A stretch of 64,000 nucleotides of DNA from Thiosocius sp963753845 (GCA_963753845.1 CAVWEI010000021.1:12771-76770), one strand, 5' to 3'; shown: positions 49,875-59,787, counted from the stretch's first letter. The notes: generated by a model not told the origin, from the sequence alone. Made by a program: numbers and translations.

Positions 49875-50797
49875 ACGCCCTGCCCGTGTTCGCGCGAGCG
49901 CTCGAACAGCAGTACCGGCACCACCAGCAGGGCCAGCAGCGCCACCGCGACCGCCGCCGCCACGGGCCAGTCCCGGTTGTTGAAGAACTCGGTCCACAGC
50001 ACCTTGCCGATCATCAGGCTGTCGGGCCCGCCCAGCAGGTCGGGGATAACGAACTCGCCAACCGCGGGAACGAACACCAGCAGGGAACCGGCGACGATGC
50101 CGGGCAGAGACAGTGGCACGGTCACACGCCAGAAGGCGCTCAGCGGTCGGCAGCCCAGGTCGGCCGCGGCCTCCAGAAGACTGCCGTCCATTCGTGACAG
50201 GGTGGCATACAACGGCAGCACCATGAACGGGAGGTAGGCGTAGACGATGCCGACGTAGACGGCGAGGTCGGTATGCAACAGCTTCAGCGGCTCGTCGATC
50301 AGGCCCAGCCAGAGCAGGAAATTATTGATCAGTCCATTGCCCTTGAGGATGCCGATCCAGGCGTAGACGCGGATCAGAAAGCTGGTCCAGAAAGGAAGGA
50401 TCACCAGCAACAGCAGCGGGGTTCGCAGGCTGGTGCGCACCCGGGTGATGCCGAGCGCCATCGGATAACCCAGCAGCAGGCAGCAAAGGGTCGAGATCGC
50501 CGCGATCTTGACCGAGTTTGCGAAGGCGTCGAGGTACAGATTGTCCTGCCACAGCAGGGCGAAGTTGGCCAGGTTCACACGGATGCTGAGCATCCCGCCG
50601 TCGATCCATTCCAGCATGGCCGAATACGGTGGCAGGCCGATCACGGCCTCGGACAGGCTGATCCGCAGGATGATCAGGAACGGCAGGCCAAAGAACAGTC
50701 CCAGCCACAGCAGCGGCACCGCCGCCACCGCACCTCGCCCCGGGGCAAGGTGGCGACGCAGGCCCCGCCAGGCCTTATTCCAGGAGGGCAAGTGCAT
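49871..50797 (-). CDS. potH: Polyamine ABC transporter permease PotH
   Basis: 308 residues, six spans: LLWLGLFFGLPFLIILRISLSE first, ILPFWTSFLIRVYAW in the third, EAA loop LLEAAADLGCRPLSAFWRVTVPL (near 215), and FVIPDLLGGPDS after it. These are PotB/PotH hallmarks. The ATG at 50797 lies 23 bp inside the end of potG; a later start is possible but would trim the cytoplasmic N-terminus only. Confidence 0.92.
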   Translation of the reverse strand: MHLPSWNKAWRGLRRHLAPGRGAVAAVPLLWLGLFFGLPFLIILRISLSEAVIGLPPYSAMLEWIDGGMLSIRVNLANFALLWQDNLYLDAFANSVKIAAISTLCCLLLGYPMALGITRVRTSLRTPLLLLVILPFWTSFLIRVYAWIGILKGNGLINNFLLWLGLIDEPLKLLHTDLAVYVGIVYAYLPFMVLPLYATLSRMDGSLLEAAADLGCRPLSAFWRVTVPLSLPGIVAGSLLVFVPAVGEFVIPDLLGGPDSLMIGKVLWTEFFNNRDWPVAAAVAVALLALLVVPVLLFERSREHGQGV

Positions 50798-51905
50798 CGT
50801 CCGCGTCCCAGGCGACCCAGGCCTCGTCGCCCCAGGTCAGAGGTGCCGCCGCAAGTCGGGTGTGGTTGGTGAGCTGAGCCTCGACCCGCGCACCCTCGGC
50901 CAGGCGCAGATGGTAGATTGAGACATCGCCGAGGTAGGCGATTTCCTCGACCTTGCCGCGCAGCCGATTGTCACCGGGGGGCGGTTCGATGCCGATGCGT
51001 ACCTTTTCCGGGCGAACCGCGACGACCACGGGTGAGCCGGTGGCGACGGCCTGGTGGCAGCGAACCTGAAGCCGGCCTTCGGCGCTTTCGACATGAACCT
51101 GGAGGAGGTCGCCATCCTGTTCCAGCGCGCGTCCCTCGAACTGGTTGACCGCGCCTATGAAGCCGGCGACAAAACGGTTGCCCGGAAACTCATAAAGTTC
51201 CGAGGGCGTGCCGATCTGGCGGATCCGTCCCTCGTTCATGACCGCCATGCGCGTCGACATGGTCATCGCCTCTTCCTGGTCGTGGGTGACCATGATGAAG
51301 GTGATACCCAGCCGCTCCTGGAGATTCACCAGTTCGAACTGGGTGTGCTCGCGCAGCTTGCGATCCAGTGCTCCCAGCGGTTCATCCAGGAGCAGCAGCT
51401 TGGGCTCCTTGATGAGCGAGCGTGCGAGCGCCACGCGCTGCCGCTGGCCGCCGGACAACTGCTCCGGCTTTCGCGCATCGAAACCGCCCAGCTGCACCAT
51501 GTCGAGCATCTCTGCCACGCGTGTTCGGACCTGGCGCCGCGGCATGCCCTGCTGGCGCAGGCCGAAGCCGACGTTGTCCGCGACCGAGAGGTGCGGGAAC
51601 AGCGCATACGACTGAAACATCATGTTGACCGGACGCCGGTAGGGTGGCAGCCCGGTGACGTCCTCACCGCCGATCAGCAGTCGCCCCTTGTCGGGTCTCT
51701 CGAACCCGGCCAGCATGCGCAGCAGGGTTGTCTTGCCACAGCCGGACGCCCCCAGCAGCGAGAAGAACTCCCCCGGGTAGATGGCCAGGGACACATCGTC
51801 GACGGCGTAATGGCTGCCGTAGGTCTTGGTGACGCCGTCGATCTCGACCAGCGGCGCGACAGTGGGGTCCTGCCAGGCCTCAAGTTCCGGTTGTGGTCCC
51901 GCCAT
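50775..51905 (-). CDS. potG: Polyamine ABC transporter ATPase PotG
   Basis: 376 residues. Walker A GASGCGKTT, Q-loop FQSYALFPHLSV, signature LSGGQRQRVA, Walker B LLLLDEPLGALD, switch THDQEEAMTMS. A TOBE domain (about 290-370) follows. Length and PLVEIDGVTKTYGSHYAVDDV match PotA/PotG. It couples ATP hydrolysis to PotH/PotI. Confidence 0.93.
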   Translation of the reverse strand: MAGPQPELEAWQDPTVAPLVEIDGVTKTYGSHYAVDDVSLAIYPGEFFSLLGASGCGKTTLLRMLAGFERPDKGRLLIGGEDVTGLPPYRRPVNMMFQSYALFPHLSVADNVGFGLRQQGMPRRQVRTRVAEMLDMVQLGGFDARKPEQLSGGQRQRVALARSLIKEPKLLLLDEPLGALDRKLREHTQFELVNLQERLGITFIMVTHDQEEAMTMSTRMAVMNEGRIRQIGTPSELYEFPGNRFVAGFIGAVNQFEGRALEQDGDLLQVHVESAEGRLQVRCHQAVATGSPVVVAVRPEKVRIGIEPPPGDNRLRGKVEEIAYLGDVSIYHLRLAEGARVEAQLTNHTRLAAAPLTWGDEAWVAWDADDALALLE

Positions 51906-51955
51906 CAGTGCGATGCCATGTCAGGTCATGCCGGAAGCGCGAAACCGCCCATCGC

Positions 51956-53056
51956 TCAGCGACCGGCCTTGACGCGGGTCCAGGCCCGGGTCCGGGTGCG
52001 CTGGTCCGCCGGCCCCAGTTCGGCCGGTGACACGAGGCTTTGCATCACCTCCTTCGGAGGAAAGATACCCTGGTCGTTGCGGACGTCCGGCTCGAGCAGC
52101 GGCATGGATGCCGGGATGGCATTCGCATAGGCCACATAGTTGGTGATTCTGGCGATGACATCCGGGCGCATCAGGAAGTCGATCAGTTTATGGGCGTTGT
52201 CCGGATGCGGTGCATCGGCGGGGATGGCCATCACGTCGATCGCGAGTACCGCCCCCTCGCGCGGTATGGTGAGCACCACCTCGACCCCGTTGGCGGCCTC
52301 GTCGGCGCGGTCGCGCGCCTGCAGGATATCGCCGGAGTAGCCGTGCGCCACGCACAGGTCGCCATTGGCCAGGTCATTGATGTACTGAGAGGAGTGGAAA
52401 TACCGAATGTACGGCCGAACCTTCTGCAGAAGCGCGGTGGCGGCCTCGAGATCGGCGGGTGCGGTACTGTTCGGGTCCTTGCCCAGATACACCAGGGCCG
52501 CACTGAACACCTCGGTCGGGTCGTCCAGCAGGCTGATGCCGCAGTCGGAAAGTTTTTCCGCATTGGCGGGGTCAAAGATCAGGCTCCAGCTGTCCAGCGG
52601 GACGTCGGCACCGAGCCGCTCCAACACCTTGGCCCGGTTGTAACCGATGCTGGTTGTACCCCACATGTACGGCACGATATGGGCGTTGCCCGGGTCGACC
52701 TCGTCCAGGCTCTGCATGATCACCGGGTCGAGGTTGCCGTAGTTGGCCAGCTTCGACTTGTCGAGCGGCTGGTAGATGCCGGCCTTGATGTGACGCAGTG
52801 CAAAGGGGCGGGCGGTCGGGAAGATCACATCGTAGCCGCTGTGTCCGGCCAGCAGCTTGGCTTCCAGCACCTCGTTGGAGTCGTAGACGTCGTAGACGAC
52901 CTTGATACCGGTCTCGGTCTGGAACTGCTCCAGGACCTCGTCCGCAATGTAGTCGCTCCAGTTGTACACATGGAGCACGGGTTCTTCGGCAATGGCGCTG
53001 CGCGATATGAACAGCGACAGCAACAACAGGGTGGCGAACAAAAGGCGTGACACCAC
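51956..53056 (-). CDS. potF: Putrescine/polyamine-binding periplasmic protein PotF
   Basis: 366 residues, GTG start at 53056 with GGAG 6 nt upstream. Signal peptide to about residue 23 (SRSAIAEEP). PotF/PotD markers: LHVYNWSDYIADEVLEQF, TGIKVVYDVYDSNEVLEAKLLAG, GYDVIFPTARPF, VPYMWGTTSIGYN, and SGDILQARDRA. The Trp and Asp residues in these segments bind the polyamine amines in E. coli PotF. First gene of potFGHI. Confidence 0.93.
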   Translation of the reverse strand: MVSRLLFATLLLLSLFISRSAIAEEPVLHVYNWSDYIADEVLEQFQTETGIKVVYDVYDSNEVLEAKLLAGHSGYDVIFPTARPFALRHIKAGIYQPLDKSKLANYGNLDPVIMQSLDEVDPGNAHIVPYMWGTTSIGYNRAKVLERLGADVPLDSWSLIFDPANAEKLSDCGISLLDDPTEVFSAALVYLGKDPNSTAPADLEAATALLQKVRPYIRYFHSSQYINDLANGDLCVAHGYSGDILQARDRADEAANGVEVVLTIPREGAVLAIDVMAIPADAPHPDNAHKLIDFLMRPDVIARITNYVAYANAIPASMPLLEPDVRNDQGIFPPKEVMQSLVSPAELGPADQRTRTRAWTRVKAGR

Positions 53057-53143
53057 TGGAATCTCCGACCTAAAAAAAGGGGAGATAGCTTAGCATCGGG
53101 CCGGCAGCTCACGTTACATGCATTTTTCCTGCATGGCGGACGG

Positions 53144-53175
53144 GGCAGCCCGGACCCTGTCCGGCCCGGGCTGCC
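53144..53175. terminator. Strong hairpin between rhlE and potF
   Basis: GGCAGCCCGG, 12-nt loop, CCGGGCTGCC: perfect 10-bp stem 11 bp past the rhlE stop. No T-tract on the minus strand, so termination is not certain; a Rho-dependent or mRNA-protecting role is possible. Confidence 0.5.
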
Positions 53176-53186
53176 AGGGGCAGGCT

Positions 53187-54875
53187 TCAGCCGCCCAGCA
53201 GTGCCGGTTTTTCGCTACGGCCCTGGCGCGGGCTGCGCCGGCTATTGCTGCCGGCATCGCTGCCCTGACCGCTGGTCGGTTTGCGCGGCCGGTTGCCGTC
53301 GGCCTCACGCTGTTGCGGCGCACGATTGCCATCGGCTTCGCTTTGCGGCTGTATGCGATTGCCTTCCACCTCGCGTGACGGCGGCGCGCGATTGCCGTCC
53401 ACCTCGAGGTTTGGTCGTGCGCTATTGCCTTCGATCTCGCGCTCTGGTCGTGCAGTATTGCCTTCGACCTCGCGCCCTGGCCGTGCGCTATTGCCTTCGA
53501 CCTCGGCACGGGTGCGTGCGCGGTTGCCCTCGGCCCGTGGCTGTGCGTGTTCCTGGCCACGCGCTTGCGCCCGCGCCGGTCTCCTCGGCTCTCCCTGCCG
53601 CGGAGCATTTTCGTTGCGGGGCCTCCTTTGGCCCCCGGCGCCGTTGCCGGGGCGGGCCTGCCTCGGGCGTCCCGCACCGCCCTGATCGCGCCTTCCGCCG
53701 CTGCGGCCGTTCTGGATCGGTTCGGCCGGTATCGAGGGATCCGGATCGTAACCCTCGATGGTTTCACTGCGTATCTTGCGCCCGAGCAGGCGCTCGATAT
53801 CGCGCAAGAGCCTGAGTTCATCGACGCAGACCAGCGACATGGCCTCGCCCTCGTTGCCTGCGCGGCCGGTACGCCCGATGCGGTGCACGTAGTCCTCGGC
53901 AACGTTCGGCAGCTCGTAGTTGACCACGTGTGGCAGCTGGTCGATGTCCAGGCCGCGTGCGGCGATATCGGTTGCCACAAGGATCCTTACCGAGCCGTCC
54001 TTGAAACCGGCCAGGGCACGTGTACGTGCGCCCTGCGACTTGTTGCCATGGATGGCCGCGGCCGACAGGCCGTCATGTTCGAGCTGACCGGCGAGCCGGT
54101 TGGCACCATGCTTGGTACGCGTGAACACCAGCACCTGGCGCCAGTTGTTGGATCCGATCAGGAACGACAGCAGTTCGCGCTTGCGCGCCTTGTCCACCGG
54201 GTGGACCACCTGCTCCACCAGCTCGGTCGGGGTGTTACGCGCTGCGACCTCTATCGGGACCGGGTGGTCGAGCAGTTTGTCAGCCAGGGTGCGGATCTCG
54301 CTCGAGAACGTGGCCGAGAACAGCAGGTTCTGGCGCTTTTCCGGGAGCAACGCCAGGACCTTGCGGATATCGTGGATAAAGCCCATATCCAGCATTCGGT
54401 CGGCCTCGTCCAGCACCAGGATCTCGACCTTCGAGAGGTCGAGCGTGCGCTGCTGCACATGGTCGAGCAGGCGGCCGGGGGTGGCGACCAGTACGTCGAC
54501 ACCCTTTCGCAATGCTGCAATCTGCGGGTTGATCTTGACCCCGCCGAAGATCACGGCAGACCTGATCTGCAGGTGGCGGCCATAGGTGGTCACGCTCTCC
54601 TCGACCTGGGCCGCCAGTTCGCGGGTGGGGGTGAGGATCAGTACACGCGGCTGGTTGGGCCTGTTGTCACGCTCGCTGGCGGTCATCAGCAGCTGCAGCA
54701 AGGGCAGCGTGAAGCCGGCGGTCTTGCCGGTACCGGTCTGCGCGGCGGCGAGTACATCGCGCCCCTGCAAAATGACCGGGATGGCCGCTTTCTGTATGGG
54801 GGTCGGGGTGGTGTAACCCTGATCGGCGAGCGCACGCAAAAGTTCGGCCGACAGGCCGAGGGATTCAAACGACAT
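53187..54875 (-). CDS. rhlE: DEAD-box RNA helicase RhlE with repetitive basic tail
   Basis: 562 residues from the ATG at 54875. Helicase core (1-375) with all motifs: Q motif TPTPIQ, AAQTGTGKTA, TPTRELAAQ, DEADRMLD, SATFS, VFTRTKHGANRLA, ATDIAARGLDID, HRIGRTGRAG. FESLGLSAELLRALADQGY is the RhlE N-terminus. The tail (about 400-562) is Gly/Arg/Asn/Pro-rich and contains seven 11-residue repeats (EGNSARPGREV type). RhlE works in ribosome assembly and cold-dependent RNA turnover. The tail is longer and more regular than usual. Confidence 0.94.
   Translation of the reverse strand: MSFESLGLSAELLRALADQGYTTPTPIQKAAIPVILQGRDVLAAAQTGTGKTAGFTLPLLQLLMTASERDNRPNQPRVLILTPTRELAAQVEESVTTYGRHLQIRSAVIFGGVKINPQIAALRKGVDVLVATPGRLLDHVQQRTLDLSKVEILVLDEADRMLDMGFIHDIRKVLALLPEKRQNLLFSATFSSEIRTLADKLLDHPVPIEVAARNTPTELVEQVVHPVDKARKRELLSFLIGSNNWRQVLVFTRTKHGANRLAGQLEHDGLSAAAIHGNKSQGARTRALAGFKDGSVRILVATDIAARGLDIDQLPHVVNYELPNVAEDYVHRIGRTGRAGNEGEAMSLVCVDELRLLRDIERLLGRKIRSETIEGYDPDPSIPAEPIQNGRSGGRRDQGGAGRPRQARPGNGAGGQRRPRNENAPRQGEPRRPARAQARGQEHAQPRAEGNRARTRAEVEGNSARPGREVEGNTARPEREIEGNSARPNLEVDGNRAPPSREVEGNRIQPQSEADGNRAPQQREADGNRPRKPTSGQGSDAGSNSRRSPRQGRSEKPALLGG
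53301..53531 (-). repeat. 33-bp tandem repeat in the rhlE tail
   Basis: Seven units of 33 bp encode EGNRARTRAEV, EGNSARPGREV, EGNTARPEREI, EGNSARPNLEV, DGNRAPPSREV, EGNRIQPQSEA and DGNRAPQQREA, followed by a partial eighth (DGNRPRKP). Confidence 0.88.
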
Positions 54876-55051
54876 GGAGAGTATTTTCCTTAGACACCCA
54901 CACAGGCCATCTGGCCTGACGCGGTCGAGGGGTGCTGGTAGGTTCGCCACGGATGCGTGGCTATCAGACGAGGCGCAGACCGATGTGCGCCGTGAGCGTG
55001 CATTGTAACAGAAACCGCGAACCAGGGTGGAAGCCCGTCTCCGGCGCGGCC

Positions 55052-56695
55052 TCAGGCCGTTTCCGCGGCCTCTTTTTCGATGCGGTCGCCGAAGGCCTCG
55101 ACCACGTGCTCGGCAAAGTTCTCCCCGGCCGCGGCATAGAAATTGAACACCGCGTGCACGCCGGCCTCGCGCAGGGCCTCTTCGTGGTCGGGGTAGTGTG
55201 CCACCGAGGCCAGTTCGAGATCGAAACCCTGCTCGTGCAACAGTTTGGCGACCGCCAGGTTGGCACTGTGTTCCGGGAAGGCCAGCACCGCCAGCTTGAG
55301 ATGGCCACTGCGTTCGGCGCGCGCCCAGAAGTCCGCATCGGTGGCATCACCGAGGGTGACGTTTCGGCCTTGTTCGACATGTCGCTTGACGGAATCCTCG
55401 TCGATGTCGATGCCCAGCACCACGTCGCCCCATTGGCCGTGAAGATAATCGTAGGCGCCGGTACCCACCCGACCCATGCCGAACACGACGACCTGTGCCT
55501 TGCCGGCACGGATCATGTCGTCGCCGGGCAGGCGGGCGCGGGTCTGGAAATAGTGCAGCGCGTGGCGCCAGCGGCGGTACAGCTGTTTCGACATCCCGTT
55601 CAATGGCGAGGCGACCAGGAAGCTGATGGCCAGGGCGAGGGCGATGACCGACAGCCACTCGGGTGCCATCCAGGCATGGCTGACGCCGACCGCGCCCACG
55701 ATCAGGCCGAACTCGCTGAAATTGCTCAGGCCCAGCGAGGCCAGGCTGGCGCTGCGCGAGCGCATGCGCTGCCGGGTCATCAACAGGAAGTACAGCAGGG
55801 TCTTCAACGGGACGATCAGCACCACCAGCAGCAGCGCGGTACCGAACACCGCCCAGCTGAGTTCGCCGGACAGTCCGATGCTGAGAAAGAAGCCGATCAG
55901 AAACAGGTCCTTGAACCCCAGCAACACCTTCGCCAGTTCGTTGGTCTTGCTGTGCCCGGCCAGCAACACACCCAGTGCCAGGGCGCCGAGGTCGGCCTTG
56001 ATGCCGACCGACTCGAACAGGGCGGCCCCGGCCAGCGGCAGGATCCAGCCCATCAGGATCAGCAGTTCACCATGTCCTACCTTCTCGAGGATCAGCAGCA
56101 GGAGCGGGCGCAGAGGTATCAAGCCGAGCAGCAGAAGCGCCCATACGCTGGGCATCTTGCCGGCTGAAGCGGCCACGAAGACGACCGCGAAGATGTCCTG
56201 CACGATCAGCAGGCCGATCGCGATCCGGCTGTGAATGGCGCCGAGTTCGCCGCGCGCCTCGAACACCTTGACGGCGAAAACCGTACTGGAAAAGCTGAGT
56301 GCAAAACCGATCAGCAATGCCGTGCCCGGCGAAATGTCGGCGAACAGGCCCGGCCCGAGCAGGGCGAGCGCGCCGACCAGCAGGGCGGAGACGATACTGA
56401 TCAAAAGCATGTGTACGCTGGCGGTCAGCCACACCACCGGTGCGGCCAGGTCCTTCACATGCAGTTTCAGCCCGATGGTGAACAGCAGCAGGGTCACACC
56501 GAGGTCCGCGATCTCCTGCAGCAGCGGCGTGTTGTGCATCCCCATGCCGCCGAGTACGAAACCCGCGGCCAGGAAACCCATGAGCGGCGGCAGACCGGCC
56601 ATCCTCGCGACCAGCCCGAACACGAAGGCCACCCCGAGCGGCAGCACATGCATGACGTCGACGGCGGCGAGGTTTAGTGGGGCGAGGTTTTGCAT
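55052..56695 (-). CDS. Kef-type cation:proton antiporter (CPA2) with TrkA-N domain
   Basis: 547 residues from the ATG at 56695; frames open upstream give no family-like N-terminus. Na_H_exchanger region (10-380) with LLLFTIGLKLHVKDL, GFALSFSSTVFAVKVFE and LGVLLAGHSKTNELAK; then a TrkA-N Rossmann domain (about 415-530) with VVVFGMGRVGTGAYDYL and the acidic end of strand two (GIDIDE). KefB/KefC-type systems export K+ or Na+ and are gated by nucleotides or glutathione adducts. No KefF/KefG partner is adjacent. It is followed by rhlE on the same strand after 176 bp. Confidence 0.92.
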   Translation of the reverse strand: MQNLAPLNLAAVDVMHVLPLGVAFVFGLVARMAGLPPLMGFLAAGFVLGGMGMHNTPLLQEIADLGVTLLLFTIGLKLHVKDLAAPVVWLTASVHMLLISIVSALLVGALALLGPGLFADISPGTALLIGFALSFSSTVFAVKVFEARGELGAIHSRIAIGLLIVQDIFAVVFVAASAGKMPSVWALLLLGLIPLRPLLLLILEKVGHGELLILMGWILPLAGAALFESVGIKADLGALALGVLLAGHSKTNELAKVLLGFKDLFLIGFFLSIGLSGELSWAVFGTALLLVVLIVPLKTLLYFLLMTRQRMRSRSASLASLGLSNFSEFGLIVGAVGVSHAWMAPEWLSVIALALAISFLVASPLNGMSKQLYRRWRHALHYFQTRARLPGDDMIRAGKAQVVVFGMGRVGTGAYDYLHGQWGDVVLGIDIDEDSVKRHVEQGRNVTLGDATDADFWARAERSGHLKLAVLAFPEHSANLAVAKLLHEQGFDLELASVAHYPDHEEALREAGVHAVFNFYAAAGENFAEHVVEAFGDRIEKEAAETA

Positions 56696-56900
56696 TTGTC
56701 GGCGCAGATCAAAAAAGACGTTGCGGGGATGATCGCATGAACGCTGTCGGATGACCCGAAGATCCCTGTGCCAGGGCCGCCCCAGGGGCCGTCTGCAAGC
56801 GATTTTGCCAAGCGGGAAGCCGGTCGACTGATGTGCCTCAGACAAAAGATCAGAATTCAGTGTTTACTGATATTCTAAGGTGTTGTACGATTCCCGGTGT

Positions 56901-56919
56901 TGCGAATCATTATCATTTA
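56901..56919 (+). promoter_or_regulatory. Candidate Fur box upstream of feoA
   Basis: TGCGAATCATTATCATTTA contains two good NATWAT-type hexamers (CATTAT, CATTTA) and an imperfect third, 15 bp before the feoA start. Fits iron-repressed control of feoABC. Confidence 0.65.
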
Positions 56920-56933
56920 AGGCGGGCCCGAAG

Positions 56934-57167
56934 GTGTCGCGAATAGTTCCCCTGGTTGATGTGGCTGTCGGTCAGCGCATGCGCCTGGTCCGGGTGGACG
57001 GTGGCCAGCGCCTGCAGCGACGCCTGCTGGCACTGGGACTGTGCGTCGGCGGGGAGGCCGAGCTCGTGCAGCGTCGCAGCGGCGGCGTGGTCCTGGCCCG
57101 TGGTGGCAACCGTGTGGCACTTGGCGAGGGTGTGGCGCACAAGCTGTATGCCGAGGTGCTGGACTGA
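56934..57167 (+). CDS. feoA: Ferrous iron transport protein FeoA
   Basis: 77 residues, GTG start at 56934. SH3-like FeoA fold: PLVDVAVGQRMRLVRVDGGQRLQRRLLALGLCVGGEAEL (two parts: VGQRMRLVRVDGG and RRLLALGLCVGGEAEL) ending VALGEGVAHKLYAEVLD. It assists FeoB. The TGA overlaps an ATG (TGATG at 57165-57169) that is the natural feoB start, so the pair is translationally coupled. An upstream 18-codon extension lies over the Fur box and is rejected. Confidence 0.9.
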   Translation: MSRIVPLVDVAVGQRMRLVRVDGGQRLQRRLLALGLCVGGEAELVQRRSGGVVLARGGNRVALGEGVAHKLYAEVLD

Positions 57168-59504
57168 TGGCCTCGCAAAGAGTCGCAGCAGCAGGTCGAG
57201 GGGACACGGCGTTCCCTGACGATTGCCGTCGCCGGGAATCCCAACTGTGGCAAATCCGCGCTGTTCAATGCCCTGACCGGGATCCGGCAGAGGACCGGCA
57301 ACTGGCCCGGCGTCACGGTGGAGCGCAAGGAGGGGCGTTGCCGGATCGACGGCCGTGATATCACCGTCGTGGACCTGCCCGGAATCTACTCTTTCGACGC
57401 ATCCTCGCTCGATGAGTGCGTGACGCGCGACTACCTGCTTTCGCGTGATGCCGACCTGGTCCTGAATGTCATAGATGCGGCCAACCTGGAACGCAATCTG
57501 TACTTCTCGGTGCAGTTGCTGGAGATGGGCGTCCCCCTGGTGGTGGCGCTGAACATGATGGACGTCGCGCGCAAGCGCGGCATCGAGATCGACGCCGATG
57601 AGCTGTCCAGCCGTCTCGGTTGTCCGGTGGTGCCGATTGTCGCGACCACCGGTGAAGGGCTGAGCGAATTGCAGGCGCGCATGCTGGCAGTGGCCGACGG
57701 GCGCCAGGCACCGGGTTTCCCGCTGGCACTGGATGAGGCGGTCGAGCAGGCATTGCTGAAACTGATGCCCCTGCTCGGGGATGTTGAGCTCGAGAACCGG
57801 CGCTGGCTGGCACTCAAGGTGCTGGAGGGCGAAGGCGATACGCAGCCGTCGGACGCGATGACCGCAGCCGCTGCCGAAGTCCGGGAGTGGGTCGGCGAGC
57901 GGTACGGCAAGGACGTCGGCCTGGCGATCGCGGACAGCCGTTACACCCATGCGCATACCCTGGCGCTGGAGGCCACCCGGCAGACGGGGAGCACCAGCCG
58001 CACCCTGAGTGATCGTATCGACAGCCTGGTGCTGGGCCGCTGGACCGGCATCCCGCTGTTCCTGGCGGTCATGTACCTGATGTTCCTGTTCACCATCAAT
58101 GTCGGCGGCGCGTTCATCGACTTCTTCGACGGTGCCGCGGGGGCGCTTTTCGTCGACGGCCTGGGTGAACTGATCACCGCAGCCGGGGGACCCGAATGGT
58201 TGCGCGTCCTGCTGGCCGACGGTGCCGGGGCGGGTCTGCAGGTGGTCGCGACCTTCATCCCGATCATCACCGCCCTGTACCTGTTTCTGTCGGTACTCGA
58301 GGACTCGGGTTACATGGCGCGCGCCGCCTTCGTGATGGACCGCTCGATGCGGGCCATCGGCCTGCCCGGCAAGGCCTTCGTGCCGCTGATCGTCGGTTTC
58401 GGCTGCAACGTGCCGGCGATCATGGCCACCCGGACCCTGGAGAACGAGCGCGAGCGCAAGCTCACCATCCTGATGAATCCGTTCATGTCGTGCGGTGCAC
58501 GGCTGCCGGTGTACGCGCTGTTTGCGGCCGCCTTTTTCCCGAGCTCTGGGCAGAATGTGGTGTTCGCGCTCTACCTGACCGGTATCGCGGTAGCGATCCT
58601 GACCGGCCTGATGATGAAGAAGTCCCTGCTGCCCGGCGCAAGCAGCGGCTTCATGATGGAGCTGCCCCCCTATCATCTGCCCACCCTGCGCGGCGTGCTG
58701 CTGCGGGCCTGGGACCGGGTGCGCCTGTTCGTCAAGGAGGCGGGCCAGGTGATCGTGCTGATGGTGATCGCGCTCAATCTGCTCAATTCGCTGGGCACCG
58801 ACGGCTCGTTCGGCAACGAGGACAGCGAGCACTCGGTACTGAGCGCGACGGCGCGCGCGGTCACCCCGCTGTTTGCACCCATGGGCGTGCGCGAGGACAA
58901 CTGGCCGGCGGTGGTCGGGGTGTTCTCGGGTGTTCTCGCCAAAGAGGTCGTGGTGGGGACCCTGGACAATCTCTATACCCGGCTCGGTACCTCAGAGCGA
59001 GGCAGGCGGGGCGGCGGTGCCCTTCGATCTCGTGCAGCGTCTGCGAAGAGGCTGCGGCAACTGTCCCGGCCAACCTGCTGGCGATGTCGCAGAGCCTGCT
59101 GGACCCGCTGGGGCTGGGCAGTGTGGGCAGCCAGGATGCCGCCGCGCATGGCGTGGACCAGGCCGTGTTCGGTGCCATGCACGCACGTTTCGACGGCCAG
59201 GTCGGGGCCTTTGCCTACCTGCTGTTCATCCTGCTGTATTTCCCCTGCGTGGCGACCATCGGGGTGATCCGACGCGAAACAGGGACGGCCTGGGCCGCGT
59301 TCGTTGCCGCCTGGACGACCGGCGTGGCCTATTTCACCGCGACGGTCTATTACCAGGCAGCGACCTACAGTGCGCATCCGCAAAGCTCACTCGGCCTGGA
59401 TCATCGGTCTGTCGATGGTGTTCGTGGCCGCCGTCGTGGGGCTGCGCCTTTGGGCCCGGCGTGCCGGTCGTCCGCCCGATCTGCTGGACTGGGCGGAGCG
59501 ATGA
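57167..59504 (+). pseudogene. feoB: Ferrous iron transporter FeoB, broken by four +1 frameshifts
   Basis: All parts of FeoB are present: G1 GNPNCGKS (57234 on), G3 DLPGIYS, G4-like NMMD, then the membrane domain with PLIVGFGCNVPAIMATRTLE and NPFMSCGARLPVYALF, and a normal C-terminus ending LLDWAER at 59504. The reading frame, however, changes four times: near 57200 (between the ATG at 57167 and G1), near 58995 (LGTSE to AGGAAVPFDLVQRL), near 59044 (VQRL to EEAAATVPANLL) and near 59386 (QSSL to AWIIGLSMVF). Each is cured by removing one base. The longest unbroken piece is 57318-59000. Coding signal stays strong between breaks, so sequence error is at least as likely as decay. FeoB imports Fe(II) with GTP. 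Confidence 0.85.
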
Positions 59505-59770
59505 TACTCACCCGTATCCTGGATTTTCTCACCGAGCGCAAGGTCGCCAGCCTTGCCGAGATCGCACGCGCGGTCGATTCCAAGCCGGATGCGGTGCGCA
59601 GCATGCTGCAAACGCTTCAGCGCAAGGGGCGGGTGCATCGTGTCGAGATGCCGGGCGGTTGCGGCTCGAGTTGCCACCAGTGTGACCCGGGAAACATCGA
59701 GATCTACAGTTGCGAGGCCGCACCGGACCGGGCCATGCAGGCAGCCAACTGCGAAAGCCGCGGCCGCTGA
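59501..59770 (+). CDS. feoC: FeoC-like iron-sulfur winged-helix protein
   Basis: 89 residues; the ATG at 59501 overlaps the feoB stop (ATGA). The N-terminal winged helix (ILTRILDFLTERKVASLAEIARAV, in the first 30 residues; SMLQTLQRKGRVHRVE) is followed by a cysteine cluster GGCGSSCHQCDPGNIEIYSC (four Cys), the FeoC [4Fe-4S] site. FeoC regulates or stabilises FeoB. Last gene before the cassette array. Confidence 0.9.
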   Translation: MILTRILDFLTERKVASLAEIARAVDSKPDAVRSMLQTLQRKGRVHRVEMPGGCGSSCHQCDPGNIEIYSCEAAPDRAMQAANCESRGR

Positions 59771-59787
59771 GCAGGAACAATCGGTTG

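Noticed and set aside
56913..58832. 639-codon frame antisense to feoB
   Set aside because: Shadow frame over clear FeoB motifs; composition dominated by His, Gln and Arg.
57167..59504. Programmed ribosomal frameshifting in feoB
   Set aside because: Four separate events without slippery heptamers or pseudoknots are not plausible; error or decay is simpler.
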